Origin: Andrena cerasifolii
Lineage: Eukaryota > Arthropoda > Insecta > Hymenoptera > Andrenidae
Length of the DNA: 64,000 nucleotides
Direction of reading: 5' to 3'
Assembly: GCF_050908995.1 (NCBI RefSeq)
Contig: NC_135118.1
Coordinates: 13,401,501 to 13,465,500 of the forward strand
Every line of letters starts with the position of its first letter. The stretch's first letter is position 1. The notes beneath the pieces were generated by a model. That model worked only from the letters and a program-made list of their open reading frames with translations, was not told the DNA's origin and made no database searches. The position numbers and the translations under genes are program-made. Positions 35,901 through 47,738 of this stretch are shown in pieces.

Positions 35901-38900
35901 CAGCTGAGGCTTCTTCCTACGATCGGGGCCCCTAACCCCCCCGAGGGAACTCTCGAGTCCCACAGGTCTCTCTCTCTCGAGGCGTCTCTTCAGAGATCGC
36001 CCCTCGTGGAGAGCGCGGAGACAGCTGACTGGTCAGGTACCCCGGCCATCGACAGGCCATCCCAGGCTCTCCCCTCGTCCCTGGGTCTTTTAAATTCCCA
36101 GAGATTTTCCGTCCCACCAGATCGCCGTCTCGATACCACCTTATCCAGCCACGCGGACGCAGGCCACCTTTAGATCGCTCGTGCAGATCCGCTGATGGTT
36201 TACGCAGTGGACAGGCGTCCGACTGGTGCATAGCTCTCGCATTGCGCAGTTTACACGCGGTAATGTGGCCGTTTCAATTAAACGCGCTGCGTTCGCAACC
36301 ACGATTATCCATATCGTTCGCGGCTGGGCTTTGACGTAATGGAAAACGTGCTCGGCGTCCTAAGCAGCCGATAATTACCCCGGTACACGTGCAGTTAATT
36401 AATCCTCCGTAGACCGTAATTCCGATCCAGCGTCTTGTACGCGGTGTCCTGCGCGGCCGGGCTTCGATAAATATTTACCTCGGCCTCCCTTGATATTTGT
36501 GTTGTTCGCGTTCGTCCTTCGTCGTTATTTGCGACTGGGAGCTCCGCGCTGGCTCTCTTCGCTGGTGGTCCAGGTTCGCTCGAGTTTGAACGCTCTCGCG
36601 GCTTCGCGCCCCGGGGACGCGCATGCGTGCGCAGACGCACCGTGGTTCGGAAATGTTTGAGTTGGAATCGCTGGAGGATTATTAATGGTAGAGGATATGA
36701 GCGCGTACGGTGTTTCTTGGCTTCTTCATGGAATTACGATGCATCGGCATTCGAAAGTATCGGCAACCTTGAACCCTCCGAGGCAGGTACCCGCGCTGGG
36801 GATATAGGTTCTCGTAAAATCGCAGTGTCTGTACCTTCCCACTGGGAATATCGTGTTCAGGGGGAAGAATATGTCAATACAAACGTATCGTTTGCTCTGT
36901 GTGCTGAGGTCATGTTTGTTGCATGTGTTAAGCAGTTTCTTTGTCTTGCTTTGTTTGACGATGCGTTTTTTACACGGTTGACAGATGCTTTAGAGGAGGA
37001 TGAGGAGGAAATTACACACGATTCAGGTGATTGTTTACTCGATGATGTAACTTCCGTGAAAGTTTTACCACTTGTCAACTAAACTATGCGCTAGGTTCAT
37101 TTACATTTGCAGAACCTTCTTTTATGCGCACAATACACTTAACGATTTGACAGAAATTTTATTTGCACTCAACAAATTGCAGTAGACGTTACGGATAAAA
37201 GAATGGAGCTGTCGTTCGTCTTCCATTATTCCTTTCATCCCTTACCGTAGGCTGGCTTCCATGTCGCGGATAATACACGAAGACATCCCTCTGAAACGAA
37301 CACCTCGCCCTCGACAGTAGTTTCGGTTACACTTCGGCCTAGTTATGCAGAAAAATACCAACCCTCAATGTTCTGAAACTGGGTAAATTTAGTTTGAGGA
37401 TTTTAATTATTAAAGAAAAGTAGCTTTATTTGCACTGAGTATATTTTGTTTCTTGTTATTATTTTACCATGCTTTTTAATTGATTATTTAATAGCGAGTA
37501 GTATAATTAATATTATTTTAAATATTCTGTAGTGTTTTGTTTTTTAAGCCTAAAATGAAACTTCAGGTAAACCTGGTACGGTTGCTAATTTTGTATAAAA
37601 TAAAGATCACAAAATTATGAGATCCGTACTGTGTTCAACTAATTTTTTGTCATTTGGGGGTGGCAGCTTTCTGCATAGACCCACTTATGCCACACTGTAC
37701 GCTTACAACCGCTGCATAGTTACCTTTAAAAAGAAAAGTGAATTCCATCCGCCTCGTTCTCCATCACTTTACGATCGAAAGATCGAACGGCGTAGCGCAT
37801 CGTGGTCAGTGTAACTGCAAGGGGAAACAGTGGAGCAGAAGAGGCTCGTCGAGGTTGACGTAAGAAGAAATTAAACGCCACGCTTGGATGAAGCGGAAAT
37901 AGAAAGTTCTTGAGAAACTGGTGCGGCCGATCGTGAATGTGGGCACTGGAAACGTGGAAGTTGTTCGATAGACTTCATTCAACCGCTCCGCGCGGTGTAT
38001 ACTTTACGTGTAAACGTGCATTTAGCCGTGGCGGAGCACTCGATCATCCCCAGAAGATAAACGCAGCGGAACGCTTGCGGCCGGTGGCAGGTGGCGACGA
38101 ACGTGCCTATGACGTTACATAAGGATATCTTGTAATTGCGTACCTGTTATGTTTGCGTTATACGGTTTCAGACGTTTCTATGACGGTAACACGATCGTGC
38201 TCAGCGAACGCGGCATGCGTTTCGTGTAATAAGGTGCCCTTCTTCAACGAGTTAGAGTTAGGGGGTCTGGAAGGTGTCTACCACTGTGCGAATTATTAGC
38301 TTGCGCTCAAGGTGGTCGCGTAATAATATAGGTACCGTTTCAACAAAGTTTCTAGCCCAAAAAATTGAAGTTATTAAAAGTTTAATATGTGGGGTAATAT
38401 ATTCGTTGATACCATAGTTTCTCTTTGAAAATTTCCTAGTGCTTAACTACTTAGGAGGAGTGAAGAAGTGTCAGGTGTTCGAATTCTTCGTAGAGTGGGA
38501 ACGAGAATTACATACTTCGTATTATGTAATTGGCATTTCTAAAAGAAGCTCCAAGTTATAAATTACGTTGTCTTTGCCCAAGCTAGAAACTGGTTCGATC
38601 GCAGTTGCTGCTATCCTGTTGCACTATTGAACCGGTGAGATTGGCAGTAGGTTTGTTTCACGCTTACATACACTGCGAAGTATGATCGTTCTACTTGCGT
38701 GTTTTATCGTCAGACGGATCTACAATACTTTTGTCATCGCGTTTGTGCTATTAAATTTTCATGCCGCGGATCATGCGGAATGGGATTTTTGTTGCATTCG
38801 CTGCTTTCATTTTTTTTTTTTTCATCATTCAAAGCAAGCACTTTTACTGTCAAGGAACACGAGCACCGGTACCATGCTAATTACCGTATAAATTAGAAAG

Positions 38901-41900
38901 TACCTTTGCGGCGAATATTACATAAGTGAAGAAACTTTCAGGGCTGAGTTGCGGCGAATTGAAAACCTTTTTTACCTTTAACCTATCACTTCTTCCCCGT
39001 AAACCTTAATTGGAACTCGCGCATGGAGCCGACCCAAGGGGATTTTACTGATGCTGGCACTATGTTGCAGTTGCTCGTGTATTTTCTCCGCCCGTGATAC
39101 AGCTCAATTTCATTTTAAATTAGTTTCTTTCCTCGCGGCTTGTGCACATTCCGGCGCTATAAAATAAATTGATTTCCGTCGGTAAGCAAATTATTCTTGC
39201 TCCTTCTACGATTTCTTCTCCGCGCCAAACTTCTTTTATGCTCGTCTATTTTATTCTATTTATTGAAGGCACAAACGTTGATCGCGATTTCTACAGTGTT
39301 CAATAGATTGTTACACACGACGTTGGGCGAACTAAAATAATTTTACAGCTGTCAATGACTTACAACGTGGTGGTAAAGAATTTGCAAAAAGAATTTACAG
39401 TGGAGGTGAATTAAGAAGAATAATTTATTTTCACAAATACTATAAATACTACAAGTACTACAAATACAAATATTACAATTATTACAAATATTACAAATAC
39501 AAAAAAAAAAACAAATACAAATACTACTTCTTTATTGTGACATAGATCATTGAAAATCATAAAATTTTGTATTCACCTTTTTTTCTGTCATCACGATAAT
39601 ATGAAAACTCATATTACCAGATTTCTTTGGAGCAGTGTTTCCATCTCTATCCCCGTTTCATTATCGGAACAAAAAATAGGTGTGTAATTAGAAGCATCTG
39701 AACTATACTTCTGCAAAGTGACAGCCACTTTTGAACTTCCTTTCTGGGGAAAACGGCTGACCCGAGCCACGTGCCCTCCACTTGCGAGTGAGATCATGCA
39801 TCAGGCGGAACGGGGCAATGAATTGCAGCGCGAAAGGACGAGAAAGTCAGTTGCAAACAATAAGTAATAGCTGTCGTGCAAATAATGCCAGTGTAGTAGA
39901 TTAGCTCTGCTGTCTCTATGACACCATCTGCGACATTAGGCGTCTGAGCGACTCCGTCGAGTCGCTGGAACGATAATTACGACCTGGGTAGGGTCTGTCT
40001 TCTGTTGTGCGCCAGATCGACGGCACGTTACAGTCTCCAGACGAATCTATACACTTTCAAGCTAACAGTTTCTTTAAATCGCCTAGTCACGAGCAGGAGA
40101 AAACCTGCGATTTCACTGCGTCTTGATATCGTGGACGATCGAACGGCGAGACCGGTAATTTTCTTGCGCCATGCAATCACGCGAATCCTCGAAACGCGAT
40201 AGTCTTATAATTACAGAGACCTGGACGAAATGAGCAATCACTGCGTTTACACAAAGTTTGCGAGGCATCTCTTCGGAAGGAGTTGCAGGTTCGCGATAAC
40301 ATGGAGGAAAGTAATCGTGATTTTTAATGAAAAGAGATTTCTTATTCAGGTACCTACAATCTCTCAGGAGCTAATTCTGCTTGCTCGGAATTGCGTAACT
40401 AATCTAGAATCATGTATTACCTATGAAGTAATTAGAGTAACTTTTAATTTTATACACTTTAATTTTTAATTTATAAGATCCCGAAGAGGTTGCTTTATGT
40501 ATCTATTATAAATAATGCGGATAGGAAATTTGTCTTGATATATAAGTAACTAAGTAGTTCTACTACTCGGCTTCGCCCGAAATTTATATTCTGATTTTAT
40601 ACAAAAAAAATTTGTTTACTTATTTTTGGTGAAAATAGTCACGTTCATCTGGATTAGCTGGGCATAATGAGCCGGGACACATTTCGTGACCCCAGAATTT
40701 ACCGCGCCAAAGTTTTCAGGCGACAGACAAACGCACAAACGCTTTCTGCTTTATATATTAAGATATTAATGATACCTTTAACAAAATGTTTATTTCGCGT
40801 GTCTTAATTCAAAGGCTTTTACTATTCGCTTTAATGGTAGCGCAGAATATAAAGTACACCAAATTTAATGTTCCCGTAACTGTGGTGCGACTGAATATAC
40901 ACGGTCGAAGCTTTTGGCACGTTTTCAGCTCGAATGTCGTAACACAGCGAAAAAAGATCAGGCGAAAGTTGCTGAACAGAGAAGGTATTAAATTTGTTAC
41001 CCTCCTGGGCACTTTATGTTCCACTTCGTCGGTCGTTTTTAGGGTAGTCGGGGTGTACCTACAGGATGGTCCCAGGATCTCACGAACCTTAATCATTAAC
41101 CGTTATGTTAACCTTAATTATTAAGCATTCTGTATAATTATAATTTATTTATCTACCACTTGAATAAAAAATTCTAATAACTGCTCGATAACAGGCAGGT
41201 GGTCGTTAACCTCTTACGATCCTCCGTCCACAGTGCCTGGGCATCGATTTTATTCCAACTACATAGTCCTGTATCCACACTGTCTAGACATGGTGTTTGT
41301 GTTCTATAAAGATATTTCCCTACTTCGTACTACTTTACTTAAAAGATATGCTACATACGTACCAACGTTCATTCCTCATGAATTTCCGCCAATTCAATTC
41401 CCACCTGCTGCAACAGACTTTGACGAATATAACGAAAAATCAGAGAGGGTCATCCTAGACGCTGCACCACGCATCATCAACTATTCTCCCCAATTAAAAT
41501 CGAAATCACCCCGACGCCCGGCGTTCCTGCCTCAGCAAACGAGGCGGAGAACTGTAAAACTTGATCGCGGAGAGCTGCACGCTCGAGCAACGGCGTTGAT
41601 TCTTTAACGGGTACTCCAGCATAATGAAATCTTCTGTTCGCCCTCCTCCTTCGGCTGCGAGCCGTTCGTACCCCAAGAGGCTGGCTGCTCGATTCGGGAG
41701 TTTGAAAAGTCAGCTGGTCGATGAGTCGGCTCGAAACCCTCGAGCCACGGGAACAATATGAATTCGGGGAACAATCGAACGAGGCGCGCTCTGTGACTGA
41801 CGTTTCAAACGGCGCGCATCACTGAATGATTCCTCTGTTTCGTTAAAAGGCCGCGTCTTTGTGCTGCGCGTCGATCCGCCTCCGAAAATAAAAATAAAAT

Positions 41901-42089
41901 ATCGGCGAACAGGGCCGTTAGCGTCGGGACACTAAGTAAGCGAGTTATCACGATTAGCGGCGAAACTGGGGGAGAAAGGACGTTACCGTTTGCATGGTCG
42001 GCACTGCGTTTCGCCAGCATCTTCACGGGAATTATTATTATTATTATTATGGATCCGTTGCACGATGGACACTAATATGTGTGTATGCG
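32967..42089. other. No gene recognised; CpG-rich patches at 33.95-34.7 and 35.0-36.65 kb
   Basis: The two patches have overlapping open frames in several frames but none with recognisable domains. They could be alternative promoters of the NHS-family gene. A 151-codon open frame at 36627-37082 ends in an acidic stretch (LEEDEEE) and is unrecognised. (ATT)n occurs at 42031-42050. Confidence 0.4.
39438..39530. repeat. Low-complexity AAATAC / TACTACAAA repeat
   Basis: Imperfect short repeats of ACAAATACT and ACAAATATT followed by a run of eleven A. Simple sequence, no function inferred. Confidence 0.8.
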
Positions 42090-42091
42090 TA

Positions 42092-42603
42092 CAGGGTGCG
42101 GCGGACAGAATGATACAAGCTGGCAGGAGGAGATCCCTTATGCAAAAAGGAAGCGAAAGTGCGGAATACAATTTTTTATGAGAGGCTTAGTTTCTGAGAA
42201 AATCGATTCTGAAATTTTTCTAGGCACGCATGCGCCCGACTAAGAATTGCTAGAATGCAACAGTAAATACGGCGCAACTGCTGATGAAGTGAATGCTTTA
42301 GCTACATAAGTCGAAATTGTAGAATAGCTTTTATTCGAATAAGGCGAATTTGTGTTTCAGAAAATCGAGTTTGACGACCTAAAAATCGGTCCCACTTTCA
42401 AATCGATTTTTTTTGGAGTATCGGAGTTCTACGAATTCGACTTATTCGAACACGAGCGTTCGTTCCATTCGCAGTTGCGCCGTATTTACTTAGCTACTTT
42501 CGATAAACGCTTTTCTCGAAAACTATGCCTCGCATAAACAAATTTTATTCCACACTTTTGATTTAATCTTACATAATTGTGCCATCCTTTAGGCTGCACT
42601 CTG
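42092..42603. mobile_element. TA-flanked palindromic MITE with CAGGGTGC ends
   Basis: A 512-bp element flanked by TA, with ends CAGGGTGCGGC and (inverted) CAGAGTGCAGC. Arms are complementary but diverged, sharing TAAATACGGCGCAACTGC and TTCGAATAAG blocks in opposite orientation. Non-coding. Confidence 0.7.
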
Positions 42604-42605
42604 TA

Positions 42606-45600
42606 TAGGTACATGATGAATGGGCGACGCTTCAGCAACAAGTGCTTCTAGGAAACCTAAATCTAATAGAAAAACTTGTAATAATGCAAATAATATACAT
42701 ATAGGATTATATAGAAGCTTAATAATTTGTGTGGCAGGCACTTGCACCCTGTGCACGAGTTTCGCGTGTTTTCATGTCGATATTTTCTGCAATTCTCTGG
42801 AAGTATTACCTGAGCGATCCCTAATGTCCGCTCGGAGCGAGTTTAGCAAAATTTTCTCGGTAGAAGCGATTGATCGAAAAGGTCTGACCGAGTTGAAGCG
42901 GCATTTTCAAAATCTTGCACCACTCAAGGTGTTAAACTATTATTATTATTATTATTGTTATTCATCTTTATTACTCAATAAATATACAAAGAAAAGTAAT
43001 ACATTAAAGCAGATCGAAGTAAAAAGTGAGGCTGCAGTACAATACTGTCAGAAGCCTAACCGTAACTCACAAAGAAACTGAAACTAGAACTAGGAAGCAA
43101 GAAAGAGGAATATAATAGTACATTAAGATCAGAAGAAAAACTGAGTCAATCACGAAATATAACTATAATAGAGTTTTTAAACTAGTTTGGCTAGTTCTAA
43201 TGTAAATTATAACGAGTTCTTCTGAATTTAACATTACTTAAATAATCATAGGGTGCACAGATACTTTTGCGAGCAACTGTATACCTATGGAAACTTTGAA
43301 CCAAATCAGTGACACGGAGCGCGTGCACCACCCTTGTGACAGAAAAATAAACGAGAACAGGTGTCCTGTTTAAACACGGAGCGGCGCGAGGTGAGAACAA
43401 GTACCACGAATTCCGCCTACGTTCAGAAAATGTCTGACCGCGCGCGTCGTCGGGAGATAGTCATTATCGGTTGGATATTCGCGAACGGCGATAAATCGAT
43501 CGGTAATGGATCTAATTGGATCGCCGCGAAAGAGTTCGCAACAAAGGAGAAGTGCGCAAGGCCACTAGGAGGCTAGATGCCCGATAAACGAGATATTGTG
43601 TTTCGCCTTATAGGTAATGGTAATCGAGGATGCCTCGATAAGGTCGACGAGTACCGCCCGATCGTACCTTTCCCCCCCCCTAAACTTGCTCCGTAACGAA
43701 CTCGAGACCCTTTAGATGTTCCCCGTCAGCCTGCAACCCGCGTTCACGTACACGTAAGTTATTGTCCGCCTCGATCGTAAAACAATGTCAATCCCGCACA
43801 ATGAACCGATTTCTCAGTATACTCGGAACCCAGACGCGGGACCATGGCGTACGCTTGGCTCATGAGAACACGAAACTTTTCAAAGTCGTTTAGAAATGAT
43901 TTAGGGGAACGGCTCTGAGAGATAATCATCGTAAGTAGCCTGTGCGCTAGGCACTAGGGGTAATTAGCTTCCATCGTTTGTCACTTTAATGATTAAAGGC
44001 CTTGCTATAGTGAACGTGATTATAGGTAGCGCAGATTGTACAAGATGATTTAAAAAGTAAAATTCAAATCTTAATGACAATTCACTGGCGTAATATGCAA
44101 ACTAGTTGCAGCTCTATGCTACTTGGCAGCTACTTGTCTTTGCAGAAGTGTGCCGTATTTCTCGATACTGGATCACAGAATAGTTAGGGACTCTGATTAC
44201 GCGACTGCGTCATGGGGTACGACTGTCAATTGGTTAATGAGCACTGTAGGAACTCGGTAACAGCAAGTGTATCGAATAGCATGTTTCTTTTTGCTGGGAA
44301 ATGGATAATAATAATTCGGAGTAAAAGCTCAACGTTCTAATGCAAAATTGCACAGCTGGAAATGCAGGCCTGCATCAAACATTATCATAAAAGACACACG
44401 TTTTTCATAAAATCTTGTTAAATATATTTCGTTCGCAGGGTTCATTAAAATCGAATTCGTTGCTATAAATTTACAAAGATTTCCGCCTTGGCGTTTAGGA
44501 TCCTTAGGCAGAGTACGCGATTCTTGGAGTCCAATATTCTACGGAACAACTATGTACTTTTCGATCTGTCCCTGAACGACTTACGTCGATATACTTCGTG
44601 ATACGTGGAATCTAGATAGACTTGTACCTCGTTCGATTAAATCGTCACGAGGCATTCAACTTTGTCTGGCCTAGCCTAGTTTAACCGACTTAGCACTTAC
44701 AGACGCGATAAGAGAAGTCTCGGAACTCCTCGCCACTTGGTGGTTCGGTACTTGGAACTCCTAATAATTGAACGAAACGATCCCCGATGATTGAAAGGGC
44801 AAAAAACCTCTTACATCTAATTGACGATCTGTGTAATGAGCTTCAATGGGTTCATGCCACTTCTACGTTCTGGGCATCGACGTCCCCCTTGCGACCCTTA
44901 GTCGCGTGAGAAGTTTAGAGGCTTCACTGTTCATTTGGAGCAGCAATCAGCTCGTGCAGCGAATCCGCCGCGGAAATGGTGACGACAGTTTACCTGGTGT
45001 CATCGAGACACTGCACTTCTCAGATACACTTCTGAGAACAATCTGGCAATCGTACGAGGAGTGCCTCCTCTTTTTCCTTTGGAGGGCATCGTCACCTAGA
45101 GTTTGAATACAGAGCTTAATAATTCAAGTGATCCTAAACTATGAGCCACTTGAATCAAATGTGATAATATTTTAACCACTCGTCTTTGAAAAATCCACAT
45201 CCCCAACTATTCTACAACGCATACATCCAGTATCTCCAACATGGCTGTGACAAATTAGTCTCCATCTATGTACAGAACACGGGTTATCAATGGCCATCGA
45301 CAATCTAATCTTCGGCAACACCTTCGGTTTTCCCCGAATTAATCCATCGCGCGGAACGTTCCCTCTTACCCAGTTTCCACTTCGCGGCAGCAGATAGCCG
45401 CGAAAGCTAGGCCTGCGCGAGGCCGAGCTTCCGCCGCGCTTCCATCGTGCTTGCACGTATTAGGGCGTGACGTTTCGCGGCGATTTATCTTCGCGGAGCG
45501 CGTTGATGCATCGTAAACAGAAATGTTTGAGTAACGAGGTCATTACTCCCGGTGGGATAATCGAGCGATAACGCAACGTCTACGGACTACGTGGCCAGTC

Positions 45601-46127
45601 TTGCCGCGAATGTGCTTGGCGTAATTGACGTGGACCCCCCGTCTGGATCGTCGAAGGGACACTGTATCGCGGCGTATCGCCCGCCGAGGAAGGTTCATGC
45701 GATTTCTTGCGGTCCCGGCGCCCTAGGAACGGTCAAAGGTCTTGGAGGAGCTTTGGCAGGCGAGCACAGCCGAGTAATGGCGCTTAATAATAGGCTCGCG
45801 AGACGAGGGCAGGTGCGCGAGTTGTCCGTGATTAATTAACCAATGATAGGGTTTCTTGCTTCCACGACGTTCTGGTCGCCCTGCTTCGTGGCTGGCTCTT
45901 CGAGCAGCTGATTGATGGCCGCACAGCTCGCGGATGCAAAACGACGGGCTCGTCGCGCTGGCTAGGGATACGCGTGAAACCGTTACGGATGCGTCCGCGG
46001 CGGGCTAGGGAATAGTGGCGCGCGGATGAGTAATTACTATATCGTTTCGTAAGAGATAAACTCGTTTAGGAGTTCCTTTGCGACGATGCGGCAGGGGCTG
46101 ATCGACGAGCTTCGAAACTGGCGTGTA
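42606..46127. other. No gene recognised
   Basis: Contains a short TTA microsatellite at about 42940-42960, a possible MITE end (43279) and a CpG-rich patch at 45.4-46.1 kb. No coding similarity. Confidence 0.45.
43180..43279 (-). mobile_element. Possible Tc1/mariner-like end fragment
   Basis: The minus strand reads TA then CAGTTGCTCGCAAAAGTATC, a form typical of mariner-type termini in insects. No matching second end was found nearby, so this is at best a truncated copy; the inner limit is arbitrary. Confidence 0.3.
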
Positions 46128-46216
46128 CAGGGTGGTTCGGAGATGGATGGTCACTGACCTTCATTCAAATCTATATTGCCAAAAATGAGGATGTTTTATG
46201 AGTTAATAATGCAGTT

Positions 46217-46715
46217 ACAAGGGGAGGACACCGTGTGGTAGACACCGATTTTGATGGGCCTTAGTAATAGAAATATTTACATGGAAATTATTAAAAATTT
46301 TATAGTGGCCGTAGGGTTTTAACGGGTAAAAATCTCATACAACCCTGGGGCCCCTGGGGATTCCCCTCTGAAGGAGTCGGGGTGCCCTTTGAAGATTTCT
46401 CCAAGTTAAAAAAAAAATTTATAAAAAAATAATTTATAAAAATTTTACAAAGTTTTTTTTTAACGTGGAGACATCTTCAAAAGGCACCCGACACCTCCAG
46501 AAGGGAATCTCCCGCGGGCGCCAGGGTAGTGTGCGATTTATACCCACTAAAACCCCACGACCACTATGAAATTTTTAATAATTTACATGTAAATATCTCT
46601 ATTATTAAGGCTTATTGGCTGAAACGCTCGGACACTTATTTACTTATTTTAGACATAGATCCATCGTGCCAAGGCTCATCAAAATCAGTGTCTACCACAT
46701 GGTGTCCTCCCCTTG
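46217..46715. mobile_element. Palindromic MITE with CAAGGGGAGGACACC ends
   Basis: A 499-bp fold-back element with ends CAAGGGGAGGACACCGTGTG and (inverted) CAAGGGGAGGACACCATGTG. Arms of about 200 bp surround an A/T-only centre at about 46407-46465; the right arm has about 65 bp extra. Flanks are TTA on the left and TAA on the right, so either TA or a mutated TNA duplication is possible. The end resembles family 1 (CAAGGGAAG). Confidence 0.8.
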
Positions 46716-47047
46716 TAAGTATTTTACAACTTCCCTAATGCAGTGGTATTGCTTCGCAGTTTGGAAAACTACAAATTTGTTCAGTGCGAGCATTCTAAGG
46801 AAAAATATTCTGCTCTAAACGTGGGTGCACTTTTCCTTTCTGAAATTTAAACAGTATTAAGTACCAACCTCGTTAAAGGAATTGCTGAAAATGATTGCCT
46901 TCTGAAGGAATGGATGCTTAACATCAATACCTCCAAAAAATGTTCCCAGTTTTTGAAGCAATCCAACTTTCGTTACACGAATTCAGGATGAAATTTCATA
47001 GTATTTTCATGAGAGTACCATAATCGACAGCGATATGCCCGCAGGAT

Positions 47048-47516
47048 AGGGTTGTCAACTTCTTTTCGAGAAAATACAGTACTTTCCGGCCAAATGTGAT
47101 AACTATAGTACATTGTGGAAAAGTATAGTACTTTTCAGAGGAAAGGGGTACAAAATAGAAACTACTGCATTCAAATAACGATATCTTATTTTTTAAATGC
47201 ATATTCTCTCTGCATTTTGCATTATTAATTAATTTATTGTCTTTAACAAATATGTGAAAGGTTTGATTGCACTGAAGTCCAAATTAACAGACTATACGAG
47301 GAGCTAATTTCTTATGACAGATAGGCTGGCTCTGTTTGCAAACATCCACTCTGTTAAACTTTAATCTCGCAAATTAAATGACTAAAAATTGTAGAAGCTT
47401 ATCGATGAATCGGAAATATAGTATTTTTACGTACTATATCTTTCTCCAACAGCATATAGGTAGTCCACTACTTAGACAAAAATATAGTACAACACTATAA
47501 TACGGTTGGCAACCCT
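47048..47516. mobile_element. Possible hAT-like MITE with AGGGTTGTCAAC ends
   Basis: AGGGTTGTCAAC on the left and the inverted AGGGTTGCCAAC on the right; near both ends the text repeats variants of ATATAGTAC. The GGGTTGCCAAC form is common in hAT non-autonomous elements, but I cannot see an 8-bp duplication. Confidence 0.45.
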
Positions 47517-47738
47517 CTCAAGATGTATTGCTATTATTTATCTCCAAAAAAAGGAAGTGATGAAAGTGTTACCTTTAAACCTATGATAAGCATTATAGAC
47601 AAACTGCATCGTATAGAAGAAGTGTTTTTTTCAAAAGGAAACCTTTCTCGAGCCCGCGTTTATAGAACCTTGTTTCATTTATAAAATTAGTAGAATATGC
47701 TTCTAAAGTGTGGTCACCAATTCCTGAAACACCCTGTA

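Larger units (their letters stand above)
46128..47736. mobile_element. Composite TA-flanked element with CAGGGTG ends, containing two nested elements
   Basis: Ends CAGGGTGGTTC and (inverted) CAGGGTGTTTC, each beside TA, with further weak similarity inward (GGTCACTGACC-like against GGTGACCACAC). The 1.6-kb interval holds the palindrome at 46217-46715 and a hAT-like element at about 47048-47516. Removing them leaves about 640 bp. The outer element is the least certain of the three. Confidence 0.5.

Noticed and set aside
36627..37082. 151-codon open frame with an acidic C-terminal stretch (LEEDEEE)
   Set aside because: No domain recognised, no clear splice or start context, and an unrelated open frame on the opposite strand; too weak for a gene call.
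39609..39797. 62-codon minus-strand open frame with low-bias composition
   Set aside because: No recognisable domain or splice context; cannot be told from chance.
40540..40770. Sequence with CTCGGCTTCGCCCG and a GACAGACAAACGCACAAACG tail, suggestive of a retroelement 3' end
   Set aside because: Resembles tails of some insect non-LTR elements, but there is no reverse transcriptase remnant or target duplication to support it.
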